DNA of 64,000 nucleotides from the NCBI GenBank assembly GCA_963853835.1, contig OY970824.1:65490884-65554883 (forward strand). Direction: 5' to 3'. The position numbers and the translations under genes were made by a program. Source of the stretch: Calendula officinalis. Taxonomy: Eukaryota; Streptophyta; Magnoliopsida; Asterales; Asteraceae. The notes beneath the pieces are model-generated. The model saw nothing but the letters and a program-made list of their open reading frames with translations, did not search any database and was not told where the DNA came from. Of this stretch, positions 32,697-43,431 are shown one piece after another (positions within the stretch are counted from its first letter, which is position 1; each line of letters starts with the position of its first letter).

Positions 32697-35600
32697 TCCA
32701 CCGATTTGGTTATTTGCTGTGGCGTTCTTGCTCTTCAATACACATGGTCAGTCTATATTCATTTTCTTTATTTACTTTAATTACAATAAGTCAAAGTTGA
32801 GAATAATTAAATTCCATCTTACATATTAATTTGGAATTTCTGTAATTATCATTCTTTTATTTTTCTTTCCTGGACGTACAGGATGGTATTCTTACTTATG
32901 GCTACCCTTTCTCCCGTTGATTGTAAGTCAAACATAAATTTTGACTTCATAAAACTTAATTAATATGTTGTAAAACGCACCGAAGAACCATGCATGGTTA
33001 CCTAAAGAGTGTTTTTTGGAAAGACAGAAAGTGTATGTTTTTGGGAAGAACCATACATGGTTACCTAAAACTATGTATGGTGTCGGCCGCATGTAGCCGG
33101 TTAATAAGTAAAAAGTAGGCCAGATTAAACCGTCAGGTTTTTGATGAACCAGGCTGAACGGGGCCTATGAAACTAGGTTGGAGTGGAGTTTTTGTTTTTT
33201 AACCCTAAATATTATTTCACGGTAAATTTCAATCTTGAAAATACAATTTTCATAAACTTACTAAAAAATTGATAGACTATTGCATTTCAAATTTATTATA
33301 AAGTTTCATATCTTCATAAATTTTTTGTTTGTATCTTGGGTAAACAAAAATCTTATTATATATACTGAATAATATCTATAGTCTGGTTCAACCGGCCGAT
33401 CCAACCGATCGTGGTTAAAATCTTTATTAATATGATTATATATATAGTAAATTACATGAATAGTCCCAATGTTTTATTAAAAGTTTTGGATTTAGTCACT
33501 AAGTTTCAAAAATTATATGGATGGTCCCTATGGTTAAAACTTTGTCACACTTTTAATCCAAAATGCTAACTCCGGTTAAAATTGACCGTGAAATTTTTTG
33601 AAATGGCGATTTTATCCTTTACCTTTTATTTTTTAATTAAAACAAAACCTACTCCATCATCTTCACTGGTGGTGGCTGTTGCTCATAAAAGATGCCCTCA
33701 AGTACATGTAAATTTATAATTTCTTCTTTAATTAAGCTTAGTTTGCTTCAATTATTAAAAAAAAAAAATTTTACTTGCGATTAATTAAAAATATTACAAA
33801 ATTCAAACAATTCCCTCATGTTCCCCTCTAGCAGTATGATGAAGAGGCTGTTTATCATCAATTAAACTAATCCATGCCTATATAAATTTACTATTCAATA
33901 CAAAAGGTATAATTAAAAAAAAGAAAATTATTAAATAATGGGCATTCATTACAGCGTCGCCTTCTACATCGACTGAATCAAGCATTCTTTCTAAGTACTC
34001 TGGAGAATTGGTTTTACGGGATAGATATCGTCGTACACCGTTTAAAAGGTTTTCTGAAATACAGACTTCATACCAGAAATTGAACAATCAAAGGTGCTTC
34101 ACTGCCGAATCAATCTCGCTTTACAATCACCGAACAGAAACCATCGGAAATTACACTTCATATGCACCGCCGGTTTCTAATTCAACCGCATATACAACGT
34201 TTCAGATTCCGGTGGACATGCCGTCTCATCGGTTTTCCGGTCTAAAAAAAGAATCAGACCATTACATTCTCTCCGGATACACCTCCGGTAGCGCCCGTAA
34301 TTGCTATGGACTTGATTCCAAGCATAAACGGTCGTTGATTCCATCTCTTTCGATCTCACGCCAGAAGAACACATATTCAGATTAAAGCTATAGGGGGGAT
34401 GGGTTTTGTTTTGTAGAAAAGGGTAAAATCGTCATTATCTATATTACATTTAGCATTGGATGAATAGTTACACCACCACCGGAATCACGACAGCACCTGC
34501 TTCGACACCTCCTGCTTCGACGCATTCCCCCTTTTGCTAGCCGCCTTCGACACTTCCTGCTTCGCAGCATTCCCCCTTTTGCCAGCTGCCTTCGACACCT
34601 CCTGCTACAATGCCTTAGCCCCTTTTGCCAACTGCCTCTACCTAAGAAACGCAAATTTCGCCAACTAAGTCTACCTACAAAACCAATTTCATTCTTATCG
34701 GCCTTTCCTAATTCATCTTCAGGTAATTTTTCTTCTGATCTGTCTCTTTTTTTAGAATTAGGGTTTCGAATTTGATGTTCAGGTCATCTTCTTCACGTAA
34801 GTTCAGGTAAGTTTACGTTTTTTTAATTTAGGGGTTCAGGTAATCTGCTGATTTGTCTCTTTTTAATTTTTCCTTTTTTATTTAGGGCTTCTTACTTCAC
34901 GCCATACTCTTCAGTAAGTTTCACTTAACTTAGTTCAGAGTCTCAATACAGCTTTTACATCTGCCAACAAGGATAATCTTCGGTTATCACTTATTTTTAT
35001 AATCTTTCTGTTTCACTGTGTTATTACTCTTTAGAACACTTTTCCCCAAATTTGGTCCACCTTTTGGAATTACAGTTCCCAACCTCTAAAGGTAAGCTGC
35101 ATCTATCTCTAAGTTTTGTCCTTTTAATTTTCAACTTTATGCATTCATATTAGTGTTAGTAAATATGTGTTTATTCGTATATTAATTAAAGATATTGATG
35201 CTCTTTTATAACAGCAGAAATTATAGGGTTAATACAGGGCAGCAGAACTTATAGGGTTAGTAAATACTTCGTAGGTTTAATAATTCGAAAGAAAAATAGC
35301 CTTGATATGCAAATTAACCCTTTTGATAAAATTAAATGAAACAGAAAAGTTTGGGATTTGTTAATCTTTATTATTCTTCGGCTCACCTTAGATTGCTAGA
35401 AGTTGCAATGACGTATCTTGATCTGCAGTTAACCATTTATTTGATTTGATTTGCTAATAAATACCCATTCTTGGCCATGTTTGACCCATTTGAGCCACAT
35501 GATTGGTTCACAAAGAATTAATTTGTGTCAAATATGATTATAAAGTATACATCAATACAACAATTATCTAATTTTTTAATAAAATCGTTTACTGTGTTGT

Positions 35601-38600
35601 ATGCTATTAAGTACATAGTGTTGACCGACTTTGACCTTTTTGACCCATTTGCCCTATATGATTGGTTCACTATATAAATAACATGTTTACAGATTACCTA
35701 ATTAAATTATGAAAGTAAAAAACTTAGGATTTTAGGGTTCTGAGTGAAAACATAGTAAAAAAAAGTAGCAAACTGTTCAAATCAACCCTAATTTCATCTA
35801 GAATACCAAAATCCCAGAAACTAAATTGAAGAATTTGTGGGAAAAGAACTGGTTCATCCAAAAAAGTAACCAACGAGAATACATGAAATAAAAGGTATGT
35901 GTTCATTTCTTAGTGGCTTTTCCTAATTACAGATTGTTTGATGCTAAAATATGGATTATTTTCAACTGAAAAAACCATTTGAGTTGTTGGTAGATTCAAG
36001 GAGTAGTTAATAATTACATAAACATTCACAAGTAATAATACATATAGAAAAATCATTTTTATGATGGAAATTGGGAGTAGAGGTGGCAATTTTACCCAAG
36101 TGAACCAAGGGAATAAATGGGTCAAATTAAAAAAATTAGTTGCAGCCACATTTCAGCATGTGACTAGGATAGTTGGGGGCCTTATTGCAGTTATATGAAA
36201 GCCACATTTCAACATGTGGTTGTATTATTATAATATAAAAAAACACAATATTTAAGAAGCAACCAGAAAGCTAAAAGTGTTTAGGAATGAACTTTTAAGA
36301 TATTGAATAAACAAATAAGCATTAAATAAAGGTGGCAATTTGACCCAAGTGAGTGGGTCAACATGGGTTGTCTTTTATCTCAAATGGGTCAAATTAAAAA
36401 AAATTGTTAACAGGGTAACAAAATCAAAGTGGTTGAAAGTTTGGACTCAAATGGATAAAACATAAAAAAAATAGTTAATAGGGGAACAAATCAAACGAGT
36501 TGAAAGTTTGGACTTTATTAAAGACCATCAATTTTGCTTAAAGTAAGTCTCTTTTATTTTACTGCTACATGATGATATTGCCTATTAATTTAATTATTCT
36601 TTTTTTTTTGTTATGTCGTGTTTCAGGCAAGTGGATTTGAAAGTTTTTTCAACTACTTTGCTGGCATCATGTCTGAGCTAATGACTGAATTTTAGTAGAA
36701 TAATAATCCCTTTTTTTATAAAGTGCAACCCTTACTAAAGCACCTTACTGTTTTAATTCACCAGGTATAACAAATCACTTTTATTATGGAAATGAAGGCT
36801 CAATTAACCGAGGTTCAAGGGATTATGATGGACATGACAATATTGAGAAGGTAAATATTGTCCTCTTATTCTGTGACTTATATAATTAACTAAACATAAT
36901 GTCTATTTTTAGGTACATGTTGAAACGGGCCGGGCAGAGTTGACCTGCAAATGCTTCTTTCCCACATTGTACTATTTTATAAATAATTTATGTTGTATAA
37001 AACCATCTTCTAAGCATCGTACGAAAACCCCGCGGCAACGCGCGGGTACTATTAACTAGTTTTAAGACATTTAACAATCAATTTTAACGGGAGTTAGCAT
37101 TTTGGATGAAAAGGTGACAGATTTTAACCGTAGGGATTATCTATGTAATTGACTAATTTCTAAGACACTAAATCCAAAACTTTTAGTAAATCACAAGGAC
37201 TATATAATTTACTCTTATACTCCCTCTGTCCCACAAAGAACTTCTTATATCACTTTGTCACAAGTTTTAAGGTGATAGTTAGTGGTGGGGTCATTGATAA
37301 TAATTTTGATTAAAATATAAGATTACTTTGGAGAGAGAAATATAGTTAGTGGTTGGGTCTTAGTAATAATAATATTTTATTATGTGAAACCCATCAAATG
37401 TAAGAAATGAGAAGTTTTTTATAGGACAAAATTTAAGGTAAAATGTGAAGTTTTTTTTGGGACGGATGGAGTACATATTTAACATTATGTTATTAGATAT
37501 ATTAAATTAATGATTGCATATCAGATTGTATTACTGGTGGGGACAAAACTACAAGTGATAATTACGAAAATGGGATTAAAAATCCAAGAGAGAGGAGAGG
37601 TTGTGAAGGGCGTACCCATGGTTCAGCCAGGTGATGATCTCTTTTGGTTCAACCGCCCCCGTCTTCTTTTATACCTTCTCAACTTTGTTCTTTTTCAGGT
37701 AACTTATATATACTTGTACTTTCTGCTTCTTCAGTTGTACTTTTTGGTATTAACAATAATTTTTTTTTGTGAAATTGGCAGAATGCATTTCAGCTGGCCT
37801 TCTTTTCATGGACTGCGGTACAAATTTTCCGATTTAGAATTTAATTTCATTCAACCCTTTAAATTAAATAAATTGCTTTCATGAGCAATCCCCTTATATT
37901 TCAGCATCAATTTGGATTGAACTCGTGTTTTCATGAGCATACCGAGGATGTTATCATCAGAATCACAATGGGGTGAGTTTCCATTAACATTTGATCAGTT
38001 TTATTATTAAAAGTGAAATACCAGTGCATAAGTTACAAGTTAAAATTAACTAGTAACTGTAACCAGGGCCGGCTAAAGGGGTGTTCAAAATGTGCATGTG
38101 AACAGAGCCAACTAAAATAAGGGGCTCAATATTTTTATTGCATATGTATTAGTAATTTATAATATAATTTTTTTTATTGACGCAAGTAATATTAGGTTAC
38201 AGCGGGATCAATAACCGCACAGAACTATAATGAAAATTTAAAAAAAAAATTATAATTTTCGATTTTATTTATGTTTTAGGGCCCATTATTTCAGAAAAAG
38301 TACCGGGCCTCCAAATATTCTGGACCGCCCTGACTGTAACCGTCAACTTATACATAAGTCTTTAGCAAATAAGACTATATTAATGATCTCTTATTTTATA
38401 CTCCCTCCATCCATAAACAAAGTTCTCATTTCTTCTAAATTTTTGTCCCTAAATAATGTTCTTATTTCTCAATTGGAAGGGTCCACTTAATAAAATAATA
38501 TAATTACCAAGGACTCCACTACTAACTATCCACTAGCTATCTTTCTCTCACCAAACTGACTTTATATTTTAATCAAAATTATTACCAATGACCCCACCAC

Positions 38601-40189
38601 TAACTTCTCCTTAAAACTTATGCCAAGAGAAATGAGAATTTTATTTAAGGACGGAGAGAGTATTATTTTTCACAAATATTACAAAAATTAGGAGATGATC
38701 AATTGTGTTAAATGTTTCTTAACATATGTTCTTATGGGACACGTTACCAATCCTCATATATAAATTGGATTGCTAAATTGTGTTACAGGGGCAAATCTTA
38801 ACGTACCTTAAATTACTATTTTACCATTGGTTAAATTCATCAACATTCTTACTTGACTATAATAAGAGTAAAAATGACAAATCACAATAAAATTAATTTA
38901 CATTAATGTTAACTAACATTAATAAATGAAAACATCATTTGGTATAATATATGTTAAAATGTGCCTTAGCCATAGTGCACATTTTAGGTGCACATTTTAG
39001 TGAATTCCATATAAGACCAATCACAATGGTGAAGTCGGTCTCCACTTCATTGAGACGACAAGTATTAGATCGATGGCACGGCTCGTCACTTCTCTGCCTT
39101 AGGTTTCTGGCATCGGTCAAGCGACAAGTGAAGAATGAATTTTTTGTGGGGCCAAGGGTATTTTCATAGGATATTTGTTATTTTTTGTATGTGTATATTT
39201 TATAATGGTGAGACCCAAAAAACTGAATAAATTGAGTATTTATAACATGGATATATTAGTTGGAGTTTTAGATGACATAATGCTGATTTGACAAAAACTG
39301 AATTGTTAGTTGGCGTCGTGGTTGAGATTGGTCTAACTTAGTTTTATTTTTTTTCAGGGTTTTAACTCAGATCCTTTGTAGTTACGTAACTCTTCCTCTA
39401 TACGCCCTCGTCACCCAGGTGAAATTTATTATGTTAAGTCTTTTCTATAAAAGGTTATTCCCGTTATAAGGGCTCCCCCTGGGTGGCCGAGTTTTGATCG
39501 TGATGTACGAGACTTAATCATTATTTTGGTTGTCTCTAAACTTTCTTTTGACCATATAGTAAAAGTTTATCCAGTGAAGGATCAAAATTGCAATCTCTAA
39601 TAAATTATTCAGAAGCCCTTACCAGTAGGCTTAACGCGCTACCAAGTACCAACATATGATTTATTATTACGTCAAGTCTAATCCTGTTAACTAACATCAT
39701 AAAAACATTTACCCTAATGCGTTTCGGTTAGTGTAGATGGGGTCCACAATGAGATCAACGGTATTCAATGATAGAGTGGCAGCTGCACTACGAAAATGGC
39801 ACCTTACTGCATGAAAAAACATAAAAGAAAAAAAGAAATTATCGGGCCAAGTGAGTCCAATGTCAAGTAGGCCCGGGACACCATCTGGTGGCCAAAATTT
39901 GTCCCCAATTCACCTCTTAGGTCACTATCGTGGCGATATTGACTATTTTAGTCAAACTTATCCGACCAGATTAAACTTGAATCACGAGAGTTCACCCTCA
40001 CCCACCTACCCCATGAGTGGAGCACACGAGATTGAGCTTAGCTACATCGATGAGTGTGTGGATCAACTCGATGAGCCTGCTAGTTCGTTACAAGTTGCCG
40101 TGTGTTCTGATGTTGCTATCGAAAACCGACACGAGGTGATGATACGTGTTTCAAAAGATTTTTCGTTTGACAAAAGACCAAACGTGTGA
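32697..40189 (+). CDS. MLO: MLO-family seven-transmembrane protein, 3' seven exons (5' end not in window; premature stop in last exon)
   Basis: Exons with GT/AG borders and matching phases: 32697-32746, 32882-32922, 37525-37698, 37782-37817, 37905-37972, 39358-39418 and 39737-40189. They read PPIWLFAVAFLLFNTHG, WYSYLWLPFLPLI, VLLVGTKLQVIITKMG, IQERGEVVKGVPMVQPGDD, LFWFNRPRLLLYLLNFVLFQ, NAFQLAFFSW, FGLNSCFHEHTEDVIIRITM, GVLTQILCSYVTLPLYALVT and MGSTMRSTVFNDRVAAALRKW, all classical MLO blocks covering the last membrane spans and the start of the calmodulin-binding helix. TGA at 39812-39814 cuts the protein after ALRKWHLTA. The next 124 codons stay open and MLO-like (SSRPGTP, LLGHYR, final DFSFDKRPNV), so the stop is young, an error, or functional. 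MLO proteins are plasma-membrane calmodulin-binding proteins; some clades condition powdery-mildew susceptibility. The 4.6-kb intron holds transposons. Confidence 0.92.
33446..33590. repeat. Left arm of a ~145-bp inverted repeat (Mutator-like terminal repeat?)
   Basis: From AGTAAATTACATGAATAGTCCC to about GTTAAAATTGACC. It matches the reverse complement of 37071-37213 with about 75-80% identity by eye, including AAAAGTTTTGGATTTAGT and CCAAAATGCTAACTCC. The AGTCCC/GGTTAAAA style resembles non-autonomous Mutator TIRs of dicots. I found no convincing 9-bp target duplication. Confidence 0.6.
33905..34385 (-). pseudogene. Degenerate captured gene fragment, family not recognised
   Basis: This stretch is more GC-rich than its surroundings. 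On the minus strand it shows protein-like pieces interrupted by several stops, for example FNFWYEVCISENLLNGVRRY followed by LSRKTNSPEYLERMLDSVDVEGDA, and upstream GATGGVSGENVMV and NVVYAVELETGGAYEV. The + strand also has an open frame (34008-34385, 125 codons). Its location between two inverted repeats, inside an MLO intron, suggests a piece of host gene carried in by a transposon. I cannot name the parent gene. Confidence 0.4.
34495..34645. repeat. Three imperfect tandem repeats of about 54 bp
   Basis: The phrase TTCGACACCTCCTGCTTCG (or close variants) followed by CATTCCCCCTTTTGCTAGC occurs three times at roughly 54-bp spacing. It is GC-richer than its flanks, with no clear function. Confidence 0.7.
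34646..37028. other. Non-coding interior of the intron insertion
   Basis: AT-rich sequence with pyrimidine-rich, intron- or leader-like stretches (34720-35100). A degenerate direct repeat (AGGTGGCAATTTNACCCAAGTG.. and AATGGGTCAAATTAAAAAA) occurs at about 36076-36140 and 36331-36400. No open frame longer than about 80 codons and no transposase motif found. Confidence 0.6.
37029..37059 (+). mobile_element. Helitron-type 3' terminus
   Basis: The hairpin CCCGCG-GCAACG-CGCGGG (37029-37046) is followed 13 nt later by CTAG (37056-37059) and then T. That is the arrangement of a Helitron 3' end (hairpin near a CTRR end, insertion before T). A matching 5' TC end could not be placed with confidence, so the element's length is unknown; it probably covers much of 33.6-37.06 kb. 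Confidence 0.6.
37071..37213. repeat. Right arm of the ~145-bp inverted repeat
   Basis: Reverse complement of the left arm at 33446-33590. It begins about 12 bp after the Helitron-type terminus and ends 6 bp before the Stowaway MITE at 37220. Confidence 0.6.
37220..37471. mobile_element. Stowaway-type MITE in an MLO intron (252 bp)
   Basis: Terminal inverted repeats CTCCCTCTGTCCCA and its partner GGGACGGATGGAG are flanked by TA target duplications (37218-37219, 37472-37473). It ends about 50 bp before the acceptor of the MLO exon at 37525. Confidence 0.88.
38064..38332. mobile_element. hAT-type MITE in an MLO intron (269 bp)
   Basis: Terminal repeats CAGGGCCGGCT.. and ..GGACCGCCCTG. Exact 8-bp target duplication ACTGTAAC at 38056-38063 and 38333-38340. 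No coding capacity. Confidence 0.88.
38401..38660. mobile_element. Stowaway-type MITE in an MLO intron (260 bp)
   Basis: CTCCCTCCATCC..GGACGGAGAGAG termini with TA duplications at 38399-38400 and 38661-38662. It shares internal sequence with the copies at 37220 and 51134. Confidence 0.88.
39465..39600. repeat. Dispersed repeat shared with 62735-62870
   Basis: Inside the 318-bp last MLO intron. TCCCC..GTCGAGTTTTGNTC..ATGTAYGWGACYTAAT and the following ACTTTC segment are shared with 62735-62870 at roughly two thirds identity by eye. Transposon class not identified. Confidence 0.45.
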
Positions 40190-40460
40190 TCGATGATAAA
40201 GGTTCGAATGGGTACAATGATCGAATAGTACTTTTATAAGCAAGTTTGTTACAAGTTGTGGTGTGTTCTAATGTTGCTATTGAAAGCGTAGGTCTTAATG
40301 TGGTATGAAAATGGTTTTTTTTATAAGCAAGTTTGACTCGTTTTGTATAAATCATGTAAGAAAAAAGAAAAAAAAGCAGACGTCACAAAATTATTGTTCA
40401 AAGACAAGAATCACGTGGTTTATGAAAATGCATTTATTAAGCCGTGCAGCCAATAAAATT
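40190..40460 (+). other. MLO 3' region with duplicated C-terminal segment and polyadenylation signal
   Basis: 40242-40300 repeats the coding segment 40083-40140 (TTACAAGTTG..GTGTGTTCTRATGTTGCTATYGAAA) after the natural stop. A second short copy of TTTTATAAGCAAGTTTG lies at about 40318. AATAAA at 40452-40457 is a plausible polyadenylation signal. Confidence 0.6.
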
Positions 40461-42823
40461 CTAATTTGTATATTTACAATACTTTGACCCATTCACATTC
40501 CACTTTTTGTGATGATGATTTCGAAATAGAGGTGCACGTTTTTGTTGATTGTAGGGTGGCTTCAAGCTTTGAAAATACATCTTCATGTGGTGAAAGATAA
40601 AATCGAATGCCATGAACAACCTAGACTCTTTAATTCATGTGGCGGGCTCGGTATATACCCATTGACGCACTCGGGGTTTACTTTATAGGTTCTTGCTAGT
40701 TGATTGACTTTATTATAAAAAAATAAACTTTAAAAAAACGTACACACAAAAATTACAAAACCCTAGCGGTGATATTACTTATTACATAACAATCAGAGAA
40801 ACCAAGTTAGTATGTACTATATATCCGGTGATCTCATATGGTGGCGTTTGGTTTCGAGTTTCAGTTTAGAATACTTCTGTAGGAAAAAATAAAAGTGTAA
40901 AAAAATAAAAGACATGATCGCTTTGGGGACCATTTTGCTCAAGTTAGGCCCATGTTTTTGTTGATGGGTCATGGGTGGTTGTAAACTTGTAAATTGTAAT
41001 TGCCATTTGCCAATCGGGACTGGGCCTTGATTATAGAACTTCACTTTCTAATTCAGAATTTGATTTGAGCAACTATGATTTTTTATGTATAACGATATAT
41101 AAGTTGGAAGTTTACAAGGATATAATCATTTTTCTATTTGTCTGTTGTAAAAGTTTTTTGTTATAAAAAGATAACTTTATTTTACGAGCCAACTAATTTA
41201 ATGACAGTCAACCATTTTATAGATAGAAAGGAGTCTGTGAGGGTGAACTTCCTTAACCATAAATGAGTATTATTTCTCATATGAATTAAACTTGAAGACC
41301 TAAAAAAAATTATTATGAAACGAAATCAAACTTATAGCTATAAATAGAGTTTTTATATAAATGGGCAATTTACATGTGGTCCAGAGCCCAATAATGAAAA
41401 GGAATATTTCTGTTGTGGTTTCTTGTTTTCTTTGGTTGATCTTTTATGCGTCTACTTTCAAAAATTCAACAAATCAATTAAATATTTCTCCAAACTATTC
41501 AAACTACCAATTAAAGCTCGTCGAGAACTTAACAATATAAGATGCACTTATATTATCCCTATGTTTTTCTAAGTTCGGTGGTCTTACAAAATTTCATCTG
41601 TTTAATCAAATTTTGAATTTTAATATAAAGTTAAATTATAACTTTCGTGTTTTCAGTAAAGATTTTCACATTCGAAAGTAAACCCTTCATCTTGATGCAT
41701 TGACATATTCATTGTGAATATCTAAGAACAATCATAATATAATTGTTAAATTATCATATAGTTTTCAATCATTTAGACAAATATAGTTAGTGTTTTTGAA
41801 GTTGTCCTTATTTACTCATTTGTCTCTTGACATTAATATTTTAGACATGCGTAGACAGGGTCTATGTGTAGATGTCGGGTGTCCAGAAAGCTCCGAATAC
41901 TTGAATCCAAAAGAGGTTAGTTCACCTCTAAAATGTCAAAAAATCCCATTACTCTATTTCGAAATGCTATCTAAAAAAAAGTATTACATATTATATCATC
42001 GATGTCTTAATTCCTAAATTAAACAATATTTGCTAATATCATCTTGAATCTTTAACATTGTCTTTTACACTAAAACCTATAATTATACTGTAAAAGAAAA
42101 TATTTATACTAAAAAATTCCAACTCATTATTCTATAATTAATATTAAAAGAATATTCTAGATATATTCCTAATTAATATTCTAATAAAATCTTAACAATA
42201 TCTATACTATTGGTGAATAGTATTACACTATATATACTATTACAGTAAACACAAACACGTACATATATAGTGTTAAGTTTAGTGTAAGGTTAAAACTATT
42301 TAGTGTAATTATAGTGTTAAAAATATAAGTTTAGTGTTGAGTTGTAGATGCTTTAAGTCAAACTGGAGTGTCCCGCAATGACGGGTGCCGGGTGCATACA
42401 TACACTATACTTATCATAATTTTCACTTCTAGTAACTAAGTTATCAAATATCAACCATGATTAGTTGTTAATTACTTTATTAAATAATATATAATTCAAT
42501 AACCTTAATGAATATCAAGTTCCTTTTAGTTTTATCAGTGTTAAAACTTCAACATAGTTCACAAATGAAATAGAACTGGATCATTTTTAAAAATATCTAT
42601 TGAATTAAATATTGTATGTTTATTTACTGGGAGGGACAATTCATAAGATGATGAAACATAGGTTAGTGGGGGCCACACCTCACATTCAATCACTCGATCT
42701 AATCCATTGCAAATGAAATCACGGACTTGGAGAAAAGAAATGACTACTCAGCACCCACGTTAAAATCGCCAACAATCCCCACCATGTTTCTATCGATTTT
42801 AATTTCACAGCTTATTCTTGGTA
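40461..42823. other. Intergenic sequence without a recognised gene
   Basis: AT-rich, with short open frames only (under 80 codons). I recognise no exon series, tRNA or transposon termini. Confidence 0.55.
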
Positions 42824-42832
42824 TTTTATTTA

Positions 42833-43265
42833 GGGATAATTACTTTTATATCATTGTAAAATTCATAAATTACTTCTATATCTTTGTTAAATTTATAAAT
42901 TATCTTCATGTCCTTCTAAACTTTGTAATCGCCTTCATATCCTTTTAAATCTTTAAAACTTTCTTTTATGTCCAAAAACTATTTTACTATTTATTAAATC
43001 ATTATAATATCAATAATTATCAAATAAGTATGCAATAAATCTGTTGATTATGTATTAAAAATCATGTTTATTTATTTGTATTATTGATATTATCATGATT
43101 TAATAAATAATAAAATAGGTTTTTGGACATAGAAAAGAGTTTTAGAGGTTTGAAAGGATATGAAGGTAATTATAAAGTTTAGAAGGGCATAGAGATAATT
43201 TATGAATTTGAGAATGATATAGAAATAATTTATGAGTTTTACAAGGATATAAAAGCAATTATCCC
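42833..43265. mobile_element. Fold-back Mutator-type MITE (433 bp)
   Basis: Almost the whole element is an inverted repeat with arms of about 180 bp starting GGGATAATTRCTTTTATATC. An exact 9-bp target duplication TTTTATTTA is at 42824-42832 and 43266-43274; 9 bp is diagnostic of Mutator-like transposases. Confidence 0.9.
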
Positions 43266-43431
43266 TTTTATTTATAAGTCGTCTAATTTATATCCTAAAA
43301 TCACATGTTAAAATTATCTAATATTGAAAGACCGATTGTATTAACTATCAAGAGCAAGAAGAAAGATAAACAACTACACACAACTAGCTAATAAATTTAG
43401 AGTTTTGCTAATACATGTCCTATGAACTATG

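Noticed and set aside
33351..33376. TCTTATTATATATACT as Helitron 5' end paired with the CTAG end at 37059
   Set aside because: It would place the left inverted arm inside and the right arm outside the element; one weak TC start in AT-rich DNA is not enough.
34008..34385. 125-codon + strand frame as an independent gene
   Set aside because: The minus strand of the same stretch gives more protein-like segments; neither strand matches a family I know, so it is listed only as a degenerate fragment.
41790..42017. 75-codon frame with GLCVDVGCPESSEY
   Set aside because: Isolated, with no family match, no neighbouring exons, and surroundings that are AT-rich intergenic DNA.
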